Source of the DNA: Lepidurus packardi
Lineage: Eukaryota > Arthropoda > Branchiopoda > Notostraca > Triopsidae
Direction: 5' to 3'
Length of the DNA: 64,000 nucleotides
NCBI GenBank assembly: GCA_023053545.1
Contig: JAKZAN010000001.1
Location: 1 to 64,000, forward strand
Below the pieces are notes generated by a model. That model searched no databases. It saw only the letters and a program-made list of their open reading frames with translations, and had not been told where the DNA came from. Positions 21,373 through 32,584 of this stretch are shown here, piece after piece (position 1 is the first letter of the stretch; every line of letters begins with the position of its first letter). The translations under genes were made by a program, and so were the position numbers.

Positions 21373-22265
21373 TCTGCGAGAAAGAAGAGTTTGCGAAACA
21401 CTTTGCAAAAGTTCAAAGCGAGGTACAACTACAGACGAGCCAGGGGAATGAAGGACAGGAAACGATTCTTAAGAACACTTTAGACGAGGAAGTAGCAGGT
21501 GGAAAGAATTGGAAAGGCCGTTCACTAAATGGGAGTTTAACAAGATTACCCAGCACTCGCCAGGGGAGGGACTTGGTTCATGGAAAAGATGAGAGAAAGG
21601 GGAATGAAAGCTACCTTAATACTTCAAAAATTGGCAGGGACAAGCTGGGGAGCAAATATGAAAACGCTTTATAAGGGACTAAAGCGCAAAATTAGAATAT
21701 GCGGTAGTTGTTTTTAAAGACGCCAATGAGATCACGTTAAAACGCATAGAAACCATAAACAGAGCAGTAGGAATAATTCTCGGGGCAATGAAAACCACGC
21801 CCATATCTGTGTCACTGTGCTCAACAGGACTAACACCACTCCGAGATAGGTGGGAAGAACTGGCTTAAGGTATCGCAACAGAATGATGGAACGTCCTTCT
21901 GAAGACGAGGTAGTATTCAGAGTCCTCGATCACAGGGAAAAAAGAATATATGCACAAATGAGTACATGGATAGAAGCCTACCAACTCCCGGAAATGGAAG
22001 CAGGAAATATCTATGAGAAAACAATCGCCCCATGGGATTTTGATGTAACAGGTCTAACTTCCGGCGAAGACATCTATAACCTGTTCAGGGGATATGTGAA
22101 GACATATCTTTCCTCCCCAGTGGAGTTTCTTAGCCAAGTTTTCAGTCTTCTTAGACTAGAAACACTCCTTTCTGCAGTAGCCGTACTGACTGGCCATGTG
22201 GCCATAACCGTAAGTAGGACATTAAATGAGAATAAAAATGAAAGTATAAAAACCCTTCAGTGAGT
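21373..22265 (+). mobile_element. Second-family LINE tail, copy 1, RT palm missing
   Basis: Frameshifted LINE ORF2 sequence. It holds an EN-RT spacer (CEKEEFAKHFAKVQSEV), the RT finger start (FTKWEFNKITQ), then directly thumb motifs (RGMKATLILQKLAG, ILGAMKTTPISVSLC), and finally an open C-terminal part from 21850 (MERPSEDEVVFRVLDHREKR). The palm is absent, and the finger-thumb junction is the same as in the copies at 37860 and 53200. It lies just 3' of NLR-B. Confidence 0.65.
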
Positions 22266-22658
22266 CCTGTAAGGTAATCTAAACCTGCAGTGAGCATCGA
22301 AATGCTGCTTGTAAGCGGTTCCGAAAGTGAAATTCCGTTTACATATGCTATAATTACCAAGGAAATTAGCATTCGATACTAGAAGTACTTAGTAAGACTG
22401 TAGCGGACGGGTTAACTATACAGCTTTCTTATTCGCAAAATAAACTAAGAAGGAAGATTTTTGCCTCGAGGGAATTTGAGACCATAGAAAACCGTTGGAA
22501 CGTACTAGAATGCTTTGGCGTTGTATTAATGAAAAAAAGTAGAATGGGGTACTTAAAGGGCGGAATTTCTTACTGGCATACATCCACTAGGGTTTACTTC
22601 TTTGATTAATAGCTTTCGAAATTGCTATTTGATCTTTCAACAGAATTAAATACGCAAT

Positions 22659-25600
22659 TTACACAGGGAACCAAAGCTCGTACACCTTTTCTTCTACGTA
22701 CCTAAGGCAGTATTTTAGTTTTCGTTCTCTGAACACATGCATAGCATGACATGCATTCTGCTTATATAATTTATGCAGCGTTAACGAAGTATTAGATTCA
22801 TTGTCGTTTGTTTTTCCTGGCCATTTTTCAGCCTTGTCTGCAATAGCATGGAATATACCAATTGTTTTATGGTACCAAAAGTCACAAGATAAAGTTTGAA
22901 GCATAGGAACACTTAAAACTATTTTGAACAAAGCCAAGACAATATCATCGCTTTTCAGAGCTTCCTCACCACTGGAAGATAATGGACTTGAAGGACCAGG
23001 ACCTATGGAAAGGATCTTTGATAAATCATATTCCTGAAATCCCAGGTTGACTCTCTTCATCCTCGGACAGCGTTGAATTCCTTCTCGGATCGGATGCAGC
23101 ATCAGAACTTCGCTGTTTTGCCAAAAGCGGTTTAATAATGAAAGCTCTTCAATATTGTCTCCACTACTTCGGGTTAAGGCCTCCAACAACTGGTTGGCAT
23201 AGAACTCCTTCTTTGGAGTCTTTCCATTGATTCCGCCGATGGCAAGGGTCCGCAGATTAGGTGCAGTTAGGTTCAACCAACTAAACAATTCGATTGGAAA
23301 CGTGCATCCAACGATGGTCAATTCCTCCAGGTTTAGTGCCAGATTTCTCCAAGCAAGGAGGAGCTCTTGGTTCTCATCAACTGACGGAAGCAATCCATCA
23401 AGCTCCAATGAAATTTCATTAAGATGAAGCCTTTTCAGACAGCATTTTTCCTTGACCGCGTACTTGCTGATTTCAGTAACCTGTAATACGAGTAAAACGG
23501 AATTTCTTCGTATAAACAAGGGTGAATTGTGATTGAATTATTTATGCAAAGGGTGATGGCGCGAATATGAAAAGTTTTTGGGAAGTGCAGTTGTACAATT
23601 ATCTCACTCACGTCAAATCGGAAAGTCGTGTATGAAAGCTTTAGCGTTTCAAGTTCACTGGCGAGCATCACTAGGTCTTCAAGCAGTAGGCCTTTAGTTC
23701 CCTTGAGGCTCAGCGAAGTGAGACTGCACCCTGGCTCCGAAAGTCGTTTTAATATTGGGTTGAACACACCATAACTAGAAAAACCTCGTTAGTTAATAGT
23801 TGTGATTACGTGGCTATTGTCCTTATACCTCATGCCCAGGTGTTGCAAGTGAGACAACCACTTCTCAGCCAAGACTTCCCATAGTAGTGATGTATCACCA
23901 TCAAAATCTGCAATAAGGATTTAAAGAGTAAGTTGGAGTGTGTTGCTGCATCATCTTGGAGACGTCCACATGACATGACATCAACGTCTGCGATCCAATA
24001 ATTACAGCGCTCCCTCGTACTTACACAGAAGATCGAACTCGAAACGCTTGAGACGGCAAGCTTCAGGAACCTCTTGCATGGCCTCGTTCACGGCCGATAT
24101 AAAATCTAAGTATTAAAAATAGCCAAAATAAAATCCAGAAATATAACTTAACCTACCTTGTGAAGCTCCATAGAATCTCAATTGAACAGGACAGGAAGCA
24201 GATTTAAGAAGCTCCTGAAAACTGTGAACTAATTCTTGTCGCGTTTGGTCGCCAGTTATGTTGTATCTTCCATTACATTCCAGTTCATGAAGAACAACAC
24301 CGGACTTGGACAAAGTCTGCAACACAACTGGTAAATAGTGTACCTCAGAACTCATATCCAAATAAATGGAAATGAGGCAATCCTTTGGTGATGCAAAGAG
24401 TGCGTTTGTTCTTCCAGTGTTCTTCTTGCCGATCTTTTCAACCAGTTCAAGCTGAGTTAGGCTAGGCTCAACTGAGCTAACTATGAGATATCCCCCTTCT
24501 CTATGTAGGAGGTCCAGCTCGTTCGGCAGAGCATCTTTAAATTCGGACCAGGTTCTAGCGGCACCATATTGGGTGAAATAATTTTCCATAAACTTGTTAA
24601 GACAGTCGGAAGGAAACTTAATGACACGGAAAGCGTCGACTAAACACCTCCACTTTCCAATTTCCATCAGGGAAACCTCAACTTCATGGAAGCTGGCCTC
24701 TAGCCGATACAGGTCAAGTAAGTTCTGTTCCATAACATTCCGGTCGGTTTCTCTACCAAGATAGTAGGCGGCTAGAAATTCTGCCGTGGTTCGATGAGGA
24801 ACTTGGTACCGAGGAATCTTCTCTTTGGTGTCTTGGATCAGAACACCTGCCGCGATTAGTTGAGTAACCTTGACGTCGGTAGTTTGAGCCTTTGATTTGT
24901 TTCCCGTTATGTCAAACAAGGTGAAGCTCATGCTTTCAGTTTTGAGACCGTTGACGCAAAGACGACCAAACTCTTGGAGGTAGCTTTCATGACCTTCATG
25001 AATCTGACTGTCGAGGCCACTCCAGTTCCACATGTCAACGTCTTCTCCAGCAGCTCTGGCTTTCTTTATGTATGCGCGGTACAGGTTGTGGTTGATCATG
25101 GCAAAGTAAAGACCCGAAACAGTTGAAGGTAGTTTACCGTTGGGGCACTCGCTGACTAAGCAGCACATCATGACGCAAAGCAGTGGACATTGAGCTAGTT
25201 CCTCGTAAGGACTCTCGTATTCTACCTTCCGTAGGAATTGCTTGAATTGCTCCAGACTCAGTCGTTGAGCTTCAGGCTTTAGTTCGTAAATTTCTTCAAT
25301 ATTTTTAAAATCATCGATACTAGGTAGGATCGAGTCATCCAGTTCGCTATCGGAATCCGAGTCGTCGAGTTCGCTATCGGAATCCGACACTCCGAACAGT
25401 CTATCGAAACAATTTATCACATCGGCTTTGGTTATGTGACCTGCCTTGATGAAGAACTTGCCAACTGCCACTGCCACTTGTCTTTGTCCAAAGCCTTTCA
25501 CTGTTACAAGCTGGGCATTCTCCTTGACATCATCGGGTACATGTCCGCATCTCGATGTGAGCACCACGTGGCACTGCATCATGTCTTCTTTCTTCATAAT

Positions 25601-26591
25601 CCGATCTACCTCTTCCTTGGTCCTAGCATTGGCCTCATCGTACCCGTCAAGCAGAATCAGGACCTTTTCTGCTTCACTCTCTAATACATCTTCTAGTAGC
25701 CATGTTTTTTTACCTTTCAGTTTCATCTTCTTTTTGTAGACTTTTTCCATGTAACTCAAGATGTTTCCCTGGTTGAAATTTAGGAACAAATAGAGCCTTG
25801 ATGATCCATGTTTAAGTAGACTTACATCTTCACCAACGGAGCCCAGTTTTACTACAAGCAGTAGACTAAAATCACTGGTGTACTTGTTTGAGTCGCTTTT
25901 AGACCAATCAGAAGCGATCTTAAGCATCAAGGTTGACTTTCCATAGCCGGCGTCTCCTTCGATCAGAATGCGGTAACTACCCCCTTTCCGAAAATGTTTC
26001 TGAAATGGCCATCGAGTGCGCTAGATGAGTTTTAAGGAAATTAAAGTGCAATTCTTACCTGGCATTGTTCAAAAAGTTTTTCCACGCCAAACTTAGTTGA
26101 GTCTTCTAAGGTTAGCTCCGTGTAGAATTCGTCGATGTCCCAAGTGTGCTCGGGGTACCATGGCAGTGGAGAAGCTTTGCACAAGGCAGTCGAATAGTAC
26201 TCTTTCAAGTCTTTGCACTAGAAAAGCAAACGCGTACAGTTTTTGACATTGCTACTATCAATGAATTCGAGCCCTTACTTCTAACTTATTCATGTCCGCG
26301 GGTTGGTTTCCAACGTTAGTGACACCACCAATGCAAACATTTTCAGCACGATTGACGGTAACTGGACCATTGAAGGTATTAGTAGTGCTTTGTTGGGAAC
26401 CTATAATGAGACATCGGTATTTAACTTTAACCCCTCATACCCCTTAAACCCTGTAAAGTATGGTTGCCTACTTCCAGCTTCTGAGCTTTTCTTTTCTGAG
26501 GTGTGGTCCATCGTGCCAGTATTCTCCTCCACTTTCGATCTCTTTGACGGCCACATCTTGTGCGTGATGTCACTTCACCGGTTGAATTTTT
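22659..26591 (-). CDS. NLR-B: NACHT-LRR innate-immune-type receptor
   Basis: Exons in transcript order: 26591-26450, 26400-26279, 26217-26059, 25999-24157, 24105-24025, 23907-23829, 23774-23612, 23480-22659. Total 3411 nt (1136 residues plus stop), phases intact. Domain order is as in NLR-A. An acidic loop after the NACHT core (SDSDSELDDSDSDSELDD) carries two copies of a nine-residue repeat, against one in NLR-A. LRR strand positions differ from the other copies. A minus-strand TATATATA at 26931-26938 lies about 340 bases upstream of the first modelled exon. The initiating exon is not resolved. No frame damage was found, so this is a good candidate for a working gene. Confidence 0.85.
26279..26400 (-). 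other. RHIM-like amyloid-motif exon of NLR-B
   Basis: It encodes the same FNGPVTVNRAENVCIGG core as NLR-A and keeps the 122-base length and both splice phases. Confidence 0.5.
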
Positions 26592-26930
26592 CTAAGGGAA
26601 ATGTTTGTTTTATACACGCATTCACAACACATAAACAAGGTAACTGAAGCACTTTCTGCCACGCCCTTTGTTGTTCACATTAAAAGCAGCAAACTGCGAA
26701 CGTCAGACGACAATAAAGATAAAGACGACAGGCGAAGTGGCACTGCATCGTCGTCTGCTGCATTCACGACAGGTGTCGCTGCCTATTCAACTCCGGCTGA
26801 CTTTGGTCCGAACACGAATTGACACTATTATTTGGAGATGGGCGTGCTTAGGAAAGTGCATGTTAAAGAAAGGGGGCGGAATTTAGACCGTCACCGAACA
26901 TTTCAATAATACCGACTAGTCCTGTAACGC

Positions 26931-26938
26931 TATATATA
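26931..26938 (-). promoter_or_regulatory. Putative TATA box of NLR-B
   Basis: The minus strand reads ggggTATATATAgcg, upstream of the NLR-B N-terminal exons. It is preserved in NLR-C (43373-43380) and NLR-D (58901-58908). In NLR-A the homology stops right at this point and LINE sequence takes over. Confidence 0.45.
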
Positions 26939-26939
26939 C

Positions 26940-27415
26940 CCCAATCACTTACCAAAACTTGACTAAAATAAAGCCTGTAATAAACTGTGCTTTTTTATTA
27001 AAGATAGTATTTCCGCTTTGCTTGCACGGGATAATTTCAAGCCAAAAGAAATGTCATACCAAGATTGGTACACGTTCTTGTTAAACAACTTAATGTTCCC
27101 TTTCAATCATAGACATAATTTATATGGATGACACAATCCATTTCCAGGTTATTATTAAGGTTATATGTGCTGAGTCAATATACAGATATTATGATAAAAT
27201 ATCTTGTTTGAAGTATGCTTATATTACTATACATAACATAATTTAACAAGTTAATATTATTCACACAAAAGAGCGAAGTATGATTTTCTCAAAAAGCAAG
27301 ATAACATCAAGACCTGTAATAATTAATCGGACTTTTTTATTTCACACTCCTTGGGTCATTTATTTTCCATGGTCTTGCTGGATTTATTACTATTTATTAC
27401 TGCTGGATCTTTACT
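26940..27415. other. AT-rich spacer upstream of NLR-B
   Basis: Shared with 43382-43735 (shorter) and 58910-59390. AT-rich with no coding exon. The + strand contains aataaagcctgtaataaa, which could be a polyadenylation region of something unseen. Confidence 0.35.
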
Positions 27416-27977
27416 AAAAAGCGGACGTATTTCACTGGTCTTTGGTTTCGGGTTGTTGGTGGCAGCAACGTCTGTCCCACTTGTTCCTTCCTTGGCTATG
27501 AAGAAAACAATCCCGTAACTATATATAGAGCTACTATTACGCAGGCTAAATTCTCTTACCAGCGAAAGGATACCGAAATTCCGATTCCTGCTTCACTAAA
27601 TTGATCACTTCAGCTTGTGTCCGCCCAGACAAAGGAATCCATTTTTTCTTGAATCGAGGATCAAGCACGGTTCCTGAAACATAATCCACATCTGTCAAAA
27701 GCAATCTCCATAGACTATTTTAATGAAATGATCTTACGTAAAAGGTATCATTAAGGACATATCCCAAACGTCGCTTTAAGGATTCGTGAAATACTTGAGC
27801 CGTTTGACGGCAATAAAGTACCAACGTGCTGTCGGGGTTCACAGATGTATCCGAGGATGTTCTGTTAACCATATCCAAATACGCTGGTATGACTAGTCCA
27901 AGGGTTTCCGAATCCTTTTGAAAAGCATCGGTGGCAAGTTTAAAAGGTCCAAGCAGAACTACAAGTTCTTTAAGCAT
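27416..27977 (-). pseudogene. hAT transposase C-terminal fragment, copy 2
   Basis: Nearly identical to copy 1: LLGPFKLATDAFQKDSET in the first exon (27977 to about 27738), LDPRFKKKW in the second, then NPKPKTSEIRPLF in the third, where it is cut by the shared AT-rich spacer. The N-terminal transposase part is absent. Confidence 0.65.
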
Positions 27978-28029
27978 CTTGCAATGTAATGCTGCAAGTT
28001 GTCCGAGTTTCTTGCACGCATTCAGCTTG

Positions 28030-28135
28030 TTGTGGGTCTAAGGGTCTATCGGGTCTCTAATTAGGTCTCTAATCGGGTCTCTGATCGGGTTAACTTACGT
28101 GTACTTTGATCGGGTCTCTGATCGGGTCAACTTAC
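28030..28135. repeat. 12-base tandem repeat, unit 2
   Basis: Several imperfect copies of atcgggtctcta or atcgggtctctg lie between the hAT fragment and the cuticle exon. Confidence 0.7.
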
Positions 28136-28356
28136 CCGATGGCCGCACTCAAATCGTCAGCTACAAGGCTGACGACTACGGCAACGTTGCTGACGTCAAG
28201 TACATTGGAGAAGCCAAGTACCCCGAAGAAAAACCCTACAGAACTGCCCCTCAATACGCTGCCCCCCAATACGATGCCCCAGCCTACAAAGCTCCCTCCT
28301 ATGAAGCCCCCAAGACCTATGCCGCCCCTACCCCTATTTACAAACCAAAGTATTAA
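28123..28356 (+). CDS. RR-type cuticle protein, C-terminal exon
   Basis: The exon reads NLPDGRTQIVSYKADDYGNV, then ADVKYIGEAKYPEEKP. This is the second half of the chitin-binding RR (chitin_bind_4) domain. A low-complexity tail follows (AAPQYDAPAYKAPSYEAP ... IYKPKY) and a stop. Such proteins bind chitin in arthropod exoskeleton. The signal peptide and domain start are missing, and the left side is the 12-base repeat, so this is a 5'-truncated copy although its frame is open. A frameshifted copy is at 60100-60332. Confidence 0.75.
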   Translation, partial: RVNLPDGRTQIVSYKADDYGNVADVKYIGEAKYPEEKPYRTAPQYAAPQYDAPAYKAPSYEAPKTYAAPTPIYKPKY

Positions 28357-28693
28357 GAGGTGTGATTTTTTGTAAAGCAGCTTGACAGAAGTATATCTTT
28401 TTATTTGTATTAATTTGTTATATACTTGTATTATAGATGTCAAGTCTGGTCATGAAGAAACTAGGTTCTGAAAAGGGTATGCCAGCTTATAGTTAGTGGT
28501 CTTTCCATGGGACAAGAAGAGAAATATGGGAAAGTAAAGGTCAACTTGATCGACCTCAACCATCACCCATGCACATCGGGTGCATTCCTGTTCAGCTGAA
28601 CGAGGGACTTCCATTACCTAGCCTTGAGCCACGCCCAACAGTTGACAAGCGGTTTAGCTAGCGCGGAACACTTCAGTTGGAAGCCAAACATAC

Positions 28694-28769
28694 ATGGATC
28701 CGAACATGGATCCAAAGAAAGACATTTTTGAGGATTTCGAGTCTGAGAGGGACAGCAGTGACGAAGAAG
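28694..28769 (+). CDS. Candidate first exon, acidic peptide
   Basis: ATG followed by DPNMDPKKDIFEDFESERD and SSDEEG, then a donor (gaag before gtgagc). The copy at 60670-60733 is 12 bases shorter, in frame (one MDPN unit fewer). The acidic Ser-rich run looks like a CK2 substrate. The gene is unknown, and a BEL element truncates it 80 bases further on. Confidence 0.3.
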
Positions 28770-29277
28770 GTGAGCTAACCCTTTGTGAATGGACCTACGT
28801 CTGGGAATTCCCCAATTTCTTAGAATCACTCAACATGCTAGACAGGCCTGCTGTTATATATGCGCAGGTTTAAACTGACACGACACATGTATAGGGCTAA
28901 CGTCTTTATTTTCAGTCTTAAAACTTCCAAACAATCAAACACACTTCAACTATATACTTTCGTCCGTCTCGTCTCGCTGTTCATTCTCCGCCTTTCTTGT
29001 CTAGCGACTACAAAAGGTCTGTTTCCCTAATTCTTGAAATATCAAAAGCGTAGGTCCAGTTTTCCCTTGAACCCATAAAACGTCACCCAGTCGAGGTCGA
29101 TGTCCCATGAGTCAAGTCAGAGCAGGTCAAGTCCTTAGTCATCCCTTCCGGATTCGCATTTATCCGGAACATAGCCGGCCCTGTTGCGGACGTAAACAAT
29201 TCAGTCTTCAGGCTCGGCTATCTCCAGCAAACAAAGCTTCGCCGACGGTCGAACATATTCTCCATGCTTCGTTTCGA

Positions 29278-30690
29278 TCAGCGCTGTTCGTACGAAGCCA
29301 TCAGGTCCGGGGTAAACTTGGACCACTTGGACCCGAGAGGCCAGAGACCTCTTGGAGTAGTTTCTTCGATCAGCAGCACGGCATCATCAGGCTGTAGGTT
29401 TCGGTTCGGCCTAACCCATTTCCTGCGTTCGATGATGGATGGTACATACTCCCGCAACCATCGGCGCCAGAACCGCTCCGTGATGGCTTGTGAAGCTCTC
29501 CAACGTTTGCGCGCGTTGAGGTCTTCGTTGGTTACCACTGCGATCGGTAGGTTTGGGTTAGCCCGGCCCAGCAAAAGGTGATTCGGAGTCAGTGGCTCTG
29601 GGTCATCAGGATTCACGCTGATCTGTGTCAGAGGTCTACCGTTCAGTAGCGATTCCACTTCAGCCATGACGGTTACCAGTACTTCATCGGTGACGGTCTG
29701 ATTACGCAACGTGTACCTAAGAGCGATTTTAGCCGAGCGAACGAGGCGCTCCCAAACTCCCCCGAAATGCGGGGATGCAGGAGGGGAGAAATGCCAATTG
29801 ACGTCCCGCCGGGCTAACTCGCCCCTGATTTGGGTTTCGTTCCAGGCTTTCAAGCACGAAGTTCCTTTGCACCAGCGGTTAAGTTCGTCCCATTGTCGCT
29901 AAAGACATGCGTCGGGGTCTATGATGTCTATCTTCTGCATCTGTATCCAGAGAGTGCGCCACTTCCAAGTGGACCGCACGAGTAACTAAACAAGTAATGA
30001 GACATACGTAACGCTTGTGAACCCTGCGGTGTATGACAACCGCGAATGGACCAAAGTAGTCCACGCCTATGTTCGAAAAGGGTGGACTAAATGCCTCCAG
30101 GCGTTGTCGAGGCAAAGCCGACATCAACCGTTCGGCTTCACTCGATAACGTTTACAGGTGAAACAATTATTTACCATCTTGTTGACAGCCGCTCGTCCAC
30201 CCGTTACCCAATACTGGAGACGTAGATCAGCGAAGGTCCGCTCGGTTGATCCATGAGCGAGCCTTTCGTGGGCTTGTCGGATTAAGAGGGTGGTTAGCGG
30301 GCTGGTAGGGCTCAATAGAATTGGGTGCTTGACGTCGGATGGGAGATCAGCGTGTTGGATTCTTCCACCAACTCGCGTTAAGCCTCCTTCGTCAAGGAAG
30401 GGGGTGAGCTTCAGAAGTTTCGAGTTACGCGGAAGCAGACGTTCAGCCTTCAGGGCGGCATAATCAGACGAAAAAAGACGTCTTTGTTCCAGTTTGATGA
30501 ACTCTACGGAAGCGTCTCTGCATTCGGCAACTGTCAGGGGCCCCCTCAACACCGGAAACTTAGAAGGGCGCGAATTCTTGATAAAACGAAGAACCCATGC
30601 CAGGGTCCGCTTCAGTCTATGTAAGTCCGACGTGCTTCTCAGAACTTCAAGCGGCTCACTCCGATCTATTGTAATGTTGGCTATCATCAA
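29278..30690 (-). pseudogene. BEL integrase (copy 1), filler in core
   Basis: Three frames. 30690-30124 covers the HHCC zinc region (HERLAHGSTERTFADLRL ... CFTCKRY). 30127-29879 covers the first catalytic Asp (VDYFGPFAV) up to AHSLDTDA. 29853-29278 covers the catalytic Glu (SPHFGGVWERLVRS) and the C-terminal domain to a stop. About 12-15 residues after LDTDA are replaced by a 20-base piece identical to gag; the second Asp (SDNGTN) remains in another frame. Confidence 0.8.
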
Positions 30691-30880
30691 TGGTAAAACT
30701 TCGGGCTCGGTGTTGTCAGGTTCGTGTTGAACTTGCGCGGCGGGCCACTCTGGGGGCGGGCGCTGGAGGAAGGCCGGCCCGTTGAACCATCGGTTCGGTG
30801 GAAACCTGCCTCTAACCCTCGGGAACTGTCGTCAGCTGGGTTCATCCTTCCCGGAACATGTTTCCACTGGCTGGCCTTAG

Positions 30881-32584
30881 TTAATTCCAGGATCTCGGTA
30901 ACCCTATGGCCACAAAAGTTTTAAATTTGCAGGTCTTCGAGTAAATCCAACTTAAAACCGTAGACGAGTCAGTCCAAAAATGAATCTCGTCAAGCTTTAG
31001 TCTTAGTTCCGTGGAAGCCCTGTGGGCCATTCGGGCGGCTAGCAGGGATCCTCGGAGTTCGAGGCGAGGAATAGTAAGCTGCCGCAAGGGTGCCACACGG
31101 GATTTAGCTGTAACAAAGCTAGTTGTGATCTCGGTTGAGCCTGAGACGCGTAAGTAAGCTACGGCCCCAAAGGCAAGCTCCGACGCGTCAGCAAATACGT
31201 CAAGTTGGACGGAATGGGGGTTGAGCACGGGTTGCAGGCATCGCGGGATAGTAACAGCTTCCAGTTTTCGGATGTCGGACAGCCAACAACTCCAACGTGC
31301 AGCTAGGCCTTCGGGAATTTCGTCGTCCCACTGCAGCTCTTGCAACAGGGTTTTGGCCGTCAAGGTGATTGGAACCAGGAATCCGATAGGATCAAACACG
31401 CTCGCCACAGTGCGCAGTATTTCCCGCTTTGTCGACTTCGCGGGCATATGCTTTACGCGGGATGCAAAGCTGTCTGTCTCAGCATTCCACCCGACGCCAA
31501 GAGTCCTTTCTACGGGCAGTCGGTCTAAATCAAGGTCCATATTCGGGTCAACGCGGTCTTCAGCCGGGAAGGAAGCTAATGTTTTCGATATCATCTTGCA
31601 TGTTGTGGGTGTAACTCCTAGTGATTCGGTCGTCCAAAAGGACTTGACGCTCTCATGAAGGTCATCGACAGTTATGTTCATGATATGCCGCTTGGTGGGG
31701 AACACAGACTCGACTTGGACTGGTCCCCTCAGGCTCCATCCAAAAGGAGTAAACAGCGCGCGTGGCCCTCTGACTCCAGGAGGCGGTTTTCGGATATCAT
31801 CAAAATCAAGAGCTTCTGGTACGTCAGTGCCAATGAAAACGGTTACCTCGCCAGGCTCAGCTTGGTTCAATGGCAGATCTTGCAAGTGCGGCCAGACTTT
31901 CTTAAGATGGGGAATATTCCTCTTGCGGAAGGTTGATACCAGCGTCGGAACTGCCGTAGCTTCATCAGCTAAAAAGACGTGTTTCCCATCTAGCGAGGCG
32001 ATAAGAAATCCACCGTTGGGACGATCATGGAATCGCTCCCCTTGAACGTCTTGAGGTCTGCTTCTTCCATCGGGCCCTTCAGGTTCAGTTTGCGGGCCAT
32101 GTCTTGGTGGATAAGCGTTCCATCGCATCCGGGGGTCTAGAAGGGCGAACGTGTCGATTCTTCTACCATTAGCTCGGAGTTGGACTGGTACGATACAAAG
32201 TAGAGACACCTTGCGGCGCTTCAGCCATGGAGGAGAGTCTTCGTTCTTGTGGCAGCTCACGTTGTTCACAGCAATGGAGTCTTGGCTAGATGTCGCTGGG
32301 ATCTTGGCTTCGCCTTTTCTGGAGTACCTAGGGGGTCGGTGAAGTAAAGTGTGGTGCTTGGCTTTGCACCCGGCCTCTCCACAAACAGCCTTCGCAGAGC
32401 AATCCTTGGCCAGGTGTCCATCTCCCAAGCAGCGGAAACAAAGTCCTTTGTCCTTCGCTTGGCAGGCCCGTTCTTCTGCCGACAGCGCGGCGAAGGACCT
32501 ACAAACGGCAATTTCGTGCTTAGGCTTTTTACAATAAGCGCATTCAGAATTATCTTCGCGGCCAGTAGCAAGTACGTTGACCAC
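30881..32584 (-). pseudogene. BEL zinc knuckles, protease, RT remnant and RNase H (copy 1)
   Basis: A 567-codon frame. Knuckles are CAYCKKPKHEIAVC and CFRCLGDGHLAKDC. A protease-like region with a frameshift follows (the LLDP site, where most families have DSG). The RT N-terminal part ends in WTTESLGVTPTT and is joined directly to CKMISKTLASFPAEDR, which normally follows the YxDD palm. RNase H-type motifs come next (VFADASELAFGAV, FWTDSSTVLSWI). A one-base loss near 30903 ends the frame; copy 2 reads on. Confidence 0.8.

Noticed and set aside
28030..28135. Regular 12-base repeats considered as a CRISPR-like array.
   Set aside because: There are no unique spacers, the repeat is only 12 bases, and the context is eukaryotic; it is a minisatellite.
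29107..29581. Plus-strand frames over the BEL integrase (also 61057-61531).
   Set aside because: Antisense shadows of a recognised integrase.
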